This document shows positions 5,867-11,199 of a DNA stretch of 19,228 nt, in pieces (positions within the stretch are counted from its first letter, which is position 1; every line of letters begins with the position of its first letter). A program made the position numbers and the translations under genes. The notes beneath the pieces are model-generated. The model saw nothing but the letters and a program-made list of their open reading frames with translations. It was not told where the DNA came from and did not search any database. Source of the DNA: Cytophagales bacterium. Its GTDB lineage: Bacteria; Bacteroidota; Bacteroidia; Cytophagales; 172606-1. The DNA lies in assembly GCA_025455595.1 (NCBI GenBank), contig JALOMD010000040.1:1-19228 (forward strand), read 5' to 3'.

Positions 5867-6550
5867 ATGCGAAAAGTCTTTTTCTGCCTCCTGTTTATTA
5901 CGGGTACAGCACTTGTGGCAACGGCCCAGGACACCGAAAGCATCCTCAAACGCAACATTGTCAAGGTCACCCCACAGCATTTCATTCGTAACACGCTGTA
6001 TGCCAGCTACGAACGGTTTAGCCCGTCGATGAAAAGCAGCGTGCAATATTCGCTGGGCCTGCTCTACCGCCGCGACCGGTCTTCGTGGAGCAGTTTCAAC
6101 GACTACGAAACCCAAGGCGGCGTGTTGGCCGAGGTGCAGGGGCGTTATTATGTGCCTGCTTTCCGTCAACTCGTCTCGACCCGCAACAACCGGACTTTCG
6201 CACAAGGCATCTACCTGAGCGGCTTCCTGCGCGGCGAGTATGCCCAGATTGAAGGCGCGTACACGGTGTGGAACAGCACGGGCAACTTCCAAGAACAGCG
6301 TCCCATCAACGACCGGGTGCTGGCCATCAATCCGGGCTTCACCATCGGCTACCAACGCACGTTGTGGCAGTTCATCTATTTCGACATGTATTTGGGCGGC
6401 GGCCTGCGCATCGCCAGCATCTCGCGCGAACGGGCCATGCAGCCCGGTTATTCTTACTACAGTCCGTTCTACGGTGGCGGCGACATCCTCGACCTCGCCT
6501 ATCGGGGCATTCTGCCCAAGGCGGGCATTAGCATCGGGATAGGACTGTGA
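5867..6550 (+). CDS. Putative outer-membrane beta-barrel protein of unknown function
   Basis: A 227-residue protein with a clear signal peptide (MRKVFFCLLFITGTALVATAQ, cleavage after residue 21). The mature part is made of alternating, aromatic-rich strands: LYASYERFSP, SVQYSLGLLYRRD, VLAEVQGRYYV, GIYLSGFLRGEYAQI, LAINPGFTIGYQRTL, FDMYLGGGLRIASIS. It ends in KAGISIGIGL, as expected of a small outer-membrane barrel whose last strand guides assembly. I do not recognise a specific family; many Bacteroidota carry similar short barrel proteins with no known role. It is convergent with the next gene, and the two share a large inverted repeat between them that could terminate both. The ATG at 5867 is the only start compatible with the signal peptide. 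Confidence 0.75.
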   Translation: MRKVFFCLLFITGTALVATAQDTESILKRNIVKVTPQHFIRNTLYASYERFSPSMKSSVQYSLGLLYRRDRSSWSSFNDYETQGGVLAEVQGRYYVPAFRQLVSTRNNRTFAQGIYLSGFLRGEYAQIEGAYTVWNSTGNFQEQRPINDRVLAINPGFTIGYQRTLWQFIYFDMYLGGGLRIASISRERAMQPGYSYYSPFYGGGDILDLAYRGILPKAGISIGIGL

Positions 6551-6564
6551 TTCTGAAGTACGAA

Positions 6565-6665
6565 TTCAATTTTGAATGAGTGAATGACAGAATGAATGAA
6601 TAGCGTTTTGGGCGAAAATTGCTCAAGATGCTATTCATTCTGTCATTCACTCATTCAAAATTGAA
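6565..6665. terminator. Nested inverted repeat between convergent genes; candidate bidirectional terminator
   Basis: The left arm (6565-6604, with TTCAATTTTGAATGAGTGAA) is matched by the right arm (6629-6665) over about 37 bases, interrupted only by a 4-base GAAT insertion in the left arm. A copy of the 29-bp palindrome is at the centre. The right arm reaches into the last three codons of the minus-strand gene, including its stop. A terminator role is inferred from position and structure; no long T tract follows. Confidence 0.7.
6603..6631. repeat. 29-bp palindrome family, copy i
   Basis: Left arm GCGTTTTGGGC intact, core GAAAATT, right arm GCTCAAGATGC with three changes. It forms the loop end of the larger inverted repeat at 6565-6665. 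Confidence 0.8.
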
Positions 6666-7257
6666 GCTTAATTCCCACGCCTTGGAGGCTGCCGGTAAGG
6701 GTCACGTTTTGGAGCAGGGGTTTGAGGAGTTGCTCGTGGTGATTGACGATGAAGAACATCACCAAGTCGAAGGCGAACAGGAAGCCGCCTTGCAGCATCA
6801 CCGACTGCCCGAAGCCCCGCAACCGGTCGGCGTTGCGGGCGGCGGTTTTGGCCCGCTCGGTCAGGTACAAGCCGCCCAGCACGTAGCCCACGTCCAAGCC
6901 TGCGTTGAAGAGGAACGTTTTTTCGAGGCTGTACTGGGCTTTCAGGGTTTCGTACAAATCAAGGGCCGCTGGGTCGGCGGTGAGGGCACTGTGCAGCCCG
7001 AATCCCGCCAAACCGGCGTTGATCAGGTTCCAGCCCACGTTCATTTGGTGAAACGCCTTGGTGCTGCCCTCGGTGCGGCCAATGAGGATGCCGCTGACCA
7101 GAAAGTTGCCCACGGCCCAGCCGCCCAGCACGGTCATGCCCACGCGACTGGTGCGGATGCGTTGTTTGTTAAACGCCTCCAACTGCGCCTTTTCCACCTG
7201 AGCCACAGCCAAGCCACTGAACCCAAGCCAAATCAGGATTGCCAAACGAAACGTCAT
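6655..7257 (-). CDS. Conserved-type membrane protein of unknown function
   Basis: A 200-residue protein with a signal peptide or first membrane helix (MTFRLAILIWLGFSGLAVAQ, 1-20) and then about four hydrophobic segments near residues 41-60, 73-91, 116-132 and 152-172. Soluble stretches include KAQLEAFNKQRIRTSRVG and LTERAKTAARNADRLRGFGQ. Phrases such as GWAVGNFLVSG, HQMNVGWNLINAGLAGFG and FLFNAGLDVGYVLGGLYL give the look of a small Bacteroidota-specific membrane family, but I cannot name a function. It is convergent with the barrel gene, and its last three codons lie in the arm of the shared inverted repeat. Upstream is a palindrome copy and then the CTCACCCC element that follows the LysE gene, so it may be read from the same minus-strand transcript. 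Confidence 0.7.
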   Translation of the reverse strand: MTFRLAILIWLGFSGLAVAQVEKAQLEAFNKQRIRTSRVGMTVLGGWAVGNFLVSGILIGRTEGSTKAFHQMNVGWNLINAGLAGFGLHSALTADPAALDLYETLKAQYSLEKTFLFNAGLDVGYVLGGLYLTERAKTAARNADRLRGFGQSVMLQGGFLFAFDLVMFFIVNHHEQLLKPLLQNVTLTGSLQGVGIKLQF

Positions 7258-7313
7258 GGGAGTGATGGGTTATGAAATGTAAATTCGGTAGAGCCAATGA
7301 TGAGTAATGAGTG

Positions 7314-7342
7314 GCGTTTTGGGCAAAAATCGGCTAAAACGG
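7314..7342. repeat. 29-bp palindrome family, copy j
   Basis: Left arm GCGTTTTGGGC intact; the right half reads CGGCTAAAACGG. It abuts the CTCACCCC element at 7343 and lies 57 bases upstream of the membrane-protein start. Confidence 0.82.
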
Positions 7343-7467
7343 AACCTCACCCCTGTCCCCAAAGCCCCACCCCAGCCCTCCCCCAAGGGGAGGGAGCCAA
7401 AACTCCCCCTTCGGGGGTTGGGGGGCTTTCACCCCTCTCCTTGGGAGAGGGGCCGGGGGTGAGGCTT
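7343..7467 (-). repeat. CTCACCCC G/C-rich structured element, copy A
   Basis: About 124 bases bounded by ACCTCACCCC-like ends in inverted orientation, with internal hairpins (CCCTCCCC/GGGGAGGG, CCCCTCTCC/GGAGAGGGG, CCCCCTTCGGGGG). It is the reverse complement of the element at 11020-11145 with only about six differences. Read on the minus strand it begins within a few bases of the LysE stop codon and is followed at once by palindrome copy j. Confidence 0.88.
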
Positions 7468-8087
7468 CACCTGAACGCCGAATACAACAGCCACAACCCG
7501 AAGCCGAGCAGGCACACGCCCACGGCGCGGTTCACCCATGTGAGCGTGTGGGTGCTCAGGTAATTGCTGATGCGACGGGCGAAAGACACTTTCAGCAGGT
7601 CGGTGATGAACAACATGCCGATGATGCCCGCCAAAAACACGTACGCCTCGGCGGTGCTTTTCTCGATTTTGGACGAAGCCACCGAGGCCATGCCGAGCCA
7701 AAACAGAAACACCGCCGGATTGAGCGAATTGAGCAGGAAACCTTTGCTGATGAACCGGAACACGCCACGCCGCCCCCCGTTCAGGTCGGTGTTGTCGAAG
7801 CTGACGCGGGACTTCTTCAGAGCCGTGCCCAGCCCGAAGCCGATGGCAATGATGCCGCCCACCGCCGCAATGTTCGACTCGAATCGCTCCACGATTTGCG
7901 ACAGGCCCAACTGACACGCGAACGCGTACATGATGTCGCTCAGGGCGATGCCCAACGCCATGAACGCCCCCGACCGGAAGCCTTTTTGCATCCCGGTTTG
8001 CAGCAATGAGAAAAAAACAGGCCCGAGGCTGAACGTGACGGACAGAATCAGCCCGTACTTCATGCCGGCCAGCAAGTCGTAAATCAT
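7467..8087 (-). CDS. LysE/RhtB-family amino-acid exporter
   Basis: The 206-residue integral membrane protein starts MIYDLLAGMKYGLILSVTFSLGPVFFSLLQTGMQKGFRSG. The Gly-Pro-Val segment in the first helix and the following basic turn are the LysE-family signature. ALGIALSDIMYAF, AAVGGIIAIGFGLGTAL, KGFLLNSLNPAVFLFWLG and the last helix AVGVCLLGFGLWLLYSAF complete about six membrane segments. Family members export amino acids or related small molecules from the cytoplasm; the substrate is not predictable here. I chose the ATG at 8087 because the frame continuing upstream (to 8231) runs through an inverted repeat and encodes only repeat-derived residues such as SIEARSIEASKHR. The start codon touches the 45-bp inverted repeat arm, so its ribosome-binding region may lie in a stable hairpin. 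It is on the same strand as the GH3-type gene, 157 bases behind it. Confidence 0.87.
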   Translation of the reverse strand: MIYDLLAGMKYGLILSVTFSLGPVFFSLLQTGMQKGFRSGAFMALGIALSDIMYAFACQLGLSQIVERFESNIAAVGGIIAIGFGLGTALKKSRVSFDNTDLNGGRRGVFRFISKGFLLNSLNPAVFLFWLGMASVASSKIEKSTAEAYVFLAGIIGMLFITDLLKVSFARRISNYLSTHTLTWVNRAVGVCLLGFGLWLLYSAFR

Positions 8088-8243
8088 TCGATGCTTCGAT
8101 GCTTCGATGCTTCGTGCTTCGATGCTTCGTGTGTCAATATTTCGTGCGGTTTGTTTCATGGCGTTTTGAGCATTTTTTGCCCAAAACGCTAAACAAAACA
8201 CGAAGCATCGAAGCACGAAGCATCGAAGCATCGAAGCATCGAA
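8087..8243. repeat. Perfect 45-bp inverted repeat of TTCGATGC units around a palindrome core
   Basis: Arms 8087-8131 and 8199-8243 are identical when one is reverse-complemented, with no mismatch. Each is built from 8-base TTCGATGC units with two 7-base variants (TTCGTGC). The 67-base spacer holds palindrome copy k. The structure fills the whole gap from the GH3-type stop (8247) to the LysE start (8087). Confidence 0.95.
8161..8189. repeat. 29-bp palindrome family, copy k
   Basis: Left arm GCGTTTTGAGC, core ATTTTTT, right arm GCCCAAAACGC. It is base-for-base identical to copy n at 11147-11175. It lies in the loop of the 45-bp inverted repeat. Confidence 0.93.
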
Positions 8244-8246
8244 AAA

Positions 8247-9823
8247 TTACGCATAATTTTTAACGTGCGCCTCCCAGTCTTCGTAGAGTTGGCGTTTCAT
8301 CACGCGCGGAAACTTGGTTTGGCCGCCAATCTTGCCCCGGCGTTCCATCCATTGGTAAAACACGTCGGTGGGCAGCACGTCCACGTACACGTCGCGTAGG
8401 GCGGCGGCGCGTTCCACGCGGTAGGTAGGGCGGCGGCGCGTTCCACGCGGTAGTCGTCGTTGAGGACTTTGAGGCGTTCGTCGAGTTTTTCGCGGAACAG
8501 GCGCGGGTCGGGGTTGTCGTCGGTGCCGATGTACCAGTGGTGCGCAAACAGCGACCCGTGCGGAATGCCCGCCACTGTGAATTCACGCACCACAATGCCC
8601 ATGTCCTCGGCCACTTGCTGCACGGCTTTGTTCATGTTATCAACCGACAGGTGTTCGCCGCACAGGCTCAGGAAGTGCTTGGTGCGGCCCGTAATCACGA
8701 TTTCCGATTCTTTTTTGTTCACGAACTTCACCACGTCGCCAATCAGGTAACGCCACGCCCCGGCGCAGGTCGAGAGCAGCAGGGCGTACTCCTTGCCTTC
8801 CTCCACTTGGTCAATCATCATGGTTTCGGGGCGGTCAACCATCTCGCCGTCCGGGCCGAAATTTTTCTCGTTGAACGGCACGAATTCGTAGAACATGCCG
8901 TTGTTGAGCACCATTTGCATTCCGTGGCGGTTGGGCAATTGATAGGCCACGAATCCTTCGGAGGCGAGGTAGGTTTCGATGTAGATCAGCGGCCGGGCCA
9001 GCAGTTTCTCGAACCCTTTGCGGTACGGCTCGAACGTCACGCCCCCGTGGGTATAGACCATCAGGTTGGGCCAGATGTCGTGGATGGTCTTGAGGCCGTA
9101 GCGGTCAATGATCTTCTCCATCAGGATTTGTATCCACGCGGGCACGCCGGCCATGAAGCCGATGTCCCACTTGGGTGCCTCCTCCACGATTTCCTCCAGT
9201 TTGGTGTTCCAGTCGGTGATACTGGCGATTTCCATGCCCGGCTTGTAGAAGTGCTGGAACCAGAACGGAATCTTGCTGGCGTTGATGCCGCTCAGGTCGC
9301 CCTCGAAGTAGGTGCCGTTGTAGTTCAGGTGGGTGCTGCCGCCGAGGGCCAACATGCCGGTTTCGAAGAGTTTGCCCGGCAGGTGCGGGTAGTCGGCCAG
9401 CGAGAGGATTTCCCGCACGCTGGTTTTGTGGATGGCCTTGAGCATGGCCTTGGTGACGGGTATGTGCTTCGACGAGGCTTCGGACGTGCCCGAACTCAAT
9501 GCGAAGTATTTCACCTTGCCGGGCCAGCACACGTTTTTCTTGCCTTGCAGGGTGCGATGCCACCACTGGTTGAAAATCTTATTGTAGGTGAACACCGGCA
9601 CGTTTTGCTTGTATTTTTCGTAAAACGCGTGCGGGTCGCGGTTGTAGGTGAGTTCGTGTAGGATGGCCGGGAAGTCGTAGGCTTTGCCGAATGCGGTGTT
9701 TTTGGCCTTGTCGAGCAGGGCGGCCAGTTCGTCGCGCTGGAGTTCGTAAGGTTTTATCTTCTCCTGTTCAATCATTTTGCGGAGCTTGATGCCGCGTTTC
9801 AGGAGCGTTCCGATAATAGCCAT
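8247..9823 (-). pseudogene. GH3-family (auxin-responsive promoter type) acyl-acid amide synthetase, C-terminus frameshifted
   Basis: Residues 1 to about 466 read as an intact GH3-family adenylating enzyme. SSGTSEASSKHIPVT (110-124) is the ATP-binding motif, YLASEGFVAYQ (285-295) the second motif, WRYLIGDVVKF (357-367) the third and ITGRTKHFLSLCGEHLS (377-393) follows. Such enzymes adenylate a carboxylic acid and join it to an amino acid or amine; bacterial substrates are mostly unknown. At 8396-8453 a 29-bp unit is present twice, which shifts the frame; translation then gives about 41 unrelated residues (TAWNAPPPYATCTW...) ending at 8300. Removing one unit restores RDVYVDVLPTDVFYQWMERR and then GKIGGQTKFPRVMKR up to a TAA at 8247, a 515-residue protein. 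The lost segment holds the conserved GGQTKFPR motif, so the encoded product is probably inactive. It may equally be a reversible slippage mutation or an assembly error. Confidence 0.85.
8396..8453. repeat. Perfect 29-bp tandem duplication causing a frameshift
   Basis: The unit beginning GTAGGGCGGCGGCGCG occurs at 8396-8424 and again at 8425-8453 with no difference. Because 29 is not a multiple of three it throws the GH3-type gene out of frame. The sequence flanking the pair does not extend the match. Confidence 0.95.
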
Positions 9824-9932
9824 GCGGGTCAGTCTTGGGTCGTGAGTCTTGAATCTTGGGCCGTCAGTCGTTGGTTGCCGCCCACGGCCGAAGCCGGGAA
9901 ACCGGGTGCATTCTCAGAAATTTTGCACACAG

Positions 9933-9961
9933 GCGTTTTGGGCAAATTTTGCCCAAAACGC
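9933..9961. repeat. 29-bp palindrome family, copy l (perfect)
   Basis: Perfect dyad of 14-base arms, GCGTTTTGGGCAAA against TTTGCCCAAAACGC, around a single T. It falls within the predicted leader of the GH3-type gene, about 110 bases before its start. Confidence 0.95.
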
Positions 9962-10039
9962 TGCGCAAAGCATCGAAGCACGCAACGAAACGCTTTACTT
10001 TGCAATGTTGAGCCGACAGTTCGATTCGCACATTTGCGA

Positions 10040-10069
10040 CAAATTTAATCCGAAATCGTGGCAAAGCAA
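10040..10069 (-). promoter_or_regulatory. Probable promoter of the GH3-type gene
   Basis: On the minus strand TTG, 19 bases, then TAAATTTG matches the Bacteroidota -33/-7 pattern (TTG ... TAnnTTTG). Transcription would start near 10033, giving a leader of about 210 bases that includes palindrome copy l. Confidence 0.5.
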
Positions 10070-10239
10070 GGTTTGATTCGACTGGTGTGCCGTCGAACGG
10101 TTGTATGGTTGACCAACGGTTGTTAATAATTGCGGGAGTACTGTTTTTTGAAAAAACGGCACTTCTTTCCAACGTAATGTGTCTGTTTTTGCGGTTCGGT
10201 CATTGGTTCTCGCACGGGAAAAACGCCTCAAGCGAAAGT

Positions 10240-10268
10240 GCGTTTTAAGCAAATTTTGCCCAAAACGA
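10240..10268. repeat. 29-bp palindrome family, copy m
   Basis: Left arm GCGTTTTAAGC, core AAATTTT, right arm GCCCAAAACGA. It lies 78 bases upstream of the YggS start and is directly preceded by CAAGCGAAAGT. Confidence 0.85.
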
Positions 10269-10346
10269 AAATCCCGCCATCGGCGAGAATACCAACCTGC
10301 AACTTTGAACCTGTAACTTGTAACACAACTTTCCAACCATCAACCC

Positions 10347-11021
10347 ATGCCCCCCATCGCCGACAACATCGCCGAATTTGAAAAACGCCTGTCCGGCACC
10401 GGCTGCCGCCTGATTGCCGTGACCAAGACCAAACCCGTTGAAATGCTGCGCGAAGCCTACGCGGCCGGTTGCAAGCGTTTCGGCGAAAACCGGGTGCAGG
10501 AAATGACCGAAAAACAGCCGCAATTGCCCGCCGACGTGGAATGGCACTTGATTGGGCACCTGCAAACCAACAAAGTCAAATACATTGCGCCGTTTGTAGC
10601 CTTGGTTCACTCGGTTGACAGCCTGAAACTGCTCCGGGAAATTGACAAGCAGGCCGCCAAGAACCAACGCGTCATTGACTGCCTGTTGCAGATTTTCATC
10701 GCGCAGGAAGAAACCAAGTTCGGGCTGGACTTTGCCGAAGCGGAAGCCTTGCTGGCTTCGGGCGAGGTGGAGAAGTTGCCCAACATCCGCATCGTCGGGC
10801 TGATGGGCATGGCGACGTTTACCGAAAACCGGGAGCAAGTGAAGCAGGAATTCAGGCGTTTGAAGCAATTTTTCGAGAAAATGAAAACTTCGCCTTTGCC
10901 CGTCAATGTATCCATGCGCGAGCTTTCGATGGGCATGAGCGGCGACTACGAAATGGCCGTTGAAGAAGGCAGCACCCTCATCCGCGTCGGCAGCGCGATT
11001 TTTGGGGAAAGAAAGGCGTAA
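10347..11021 (+). CDS. yggS: YggS/PLPBP-family pyridoxal phosphate homeostasis protein
   Basis: A 224-residue protein of normal family length. The PLP-binding lysine is K27 in LIAVTKTKP; further family motifs are FGENRVQE (45-52), WHLIGHLQTNK (66-76), LVHSVDS (87-93), KFGLDF (124-129), IVGLMGMAT (149-157), ELSMGMSGDYEMAVEEGST (192-210) and RVGSAIFG (213-220). Members are fold-type III PLP proteins with no known catalysis that buffer vitamin B6 and affect amino-acid pools in the cytoplasm. The ATG at 10347 gives a normal N-terminus. The gene stands alone on the plus strand. Its TAA stop coincides with the first bases of the CTCACCCC element, and palindrome copy n follows, so its transcript would end in these structures before the convergent kinase gene. 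Confidence 0.93.
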   Translation: MPPIADNIAEFEKRLSGTGCRLIAVTKTKPVEMLREAYAAGCKRFGENRVQEMTEKQPQLPADVEWHLIGHLQTNKVKYIAPFVALVHSVDSLKLLREIDKQAAKNQRVIDCLLQIFIAQEETKFGLDFAEAEALLASGEVEKLPNIRIVGLMGMATFTENREQVKQEFRRLKQFFEKMKTSPLPVNVSMRELSMGMSGDYEMAVEEGSTLIRVGSAIFGERKA

Positions 11022-11145
11022 CCTCACCCCCGTCCCCTCTCCCACGGGAGAGGGGTGAAAGCCCCCCGACCCCCGAAGGGGGAGTTTTGGCTCCCTCCCC
11101 TTGGGGGAGGGCTGGGGTGGGGCTTTGGGGCCGGGGGTGAGGTTT
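11020..11145 (+). repeat. CTCACCCC G/C-rich structured element, copy B
   Basis: About 124 bases, the inverted copy of 7343-7467, differing at about six positions. It starts at the TAA stop of yggS (TAACCTCACCCC) and ends in GGGGTGAGGTTTT, immediately before palindrome copy n. The internal hairpins are the same as in copy A. Confidence 0.88.
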
Positions 11146-11146
11146 T

Positions 11147-11175
11147 GCGTTTTGAGCATTTTTTGCCCAAAACGC
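11147..11175. repeat. 29-bp palindrome family, copy n
   Basis: Left arm GCGTTTTGAGC, core ATTTTTT, right arm GCCCAAAACGC; identical to copy k. It lies between convergent yggS and the first kinase, 24 bases from the kinase stop. Confidence 0.93.
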
Positions 11176-11199
11176 CGCACGGGGTTTCAAGGCGTGCTT

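Larger units (their letters stand above)
9824..10346. other. Gene-free 523-bp divergent intergenic region
   Basis: No credible gene on either strand. It contains palindrome copies l (9933) and m (10240), a probable minus-strand promoter (10040-10069), a short AGCATCGAAGCACG motif at 9969-9982 like the arms at 8.1-8.2 kb, and CAAGCGAAAGT at 10229-10239 like the ends of the CTTTCGC elements. A GTTTTTTGAAAAAAC dyad lies at about 10144-10158. Loose CTTGGGTCGTGAGTCTTGA repeats occur at about 9834-9858. Confidence 0.75.

Noticed and set aside
7467..8231. Longer LysE reading frame starting at 8231
   Set aside because: The extra 48 residues are encoded by the inverted repeat and palindrome; the LysE family start fits the ATG at 8087.
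8260..8595. 111-residue minus-strand frame over the GH3 frameshift
   Set aside because: It is not the restored C-terminus, which lies in the third frame ending at 8247; it is Thr/Arg-rich noise.
8537..9661. Long plus-strand open frame opposite the GH3-type gene
   Set aside because: It is a shadow: the opposite strand has all the GH3 motifs, and the frame's translation is His/Val/Ala-rich without any recognisable domain.
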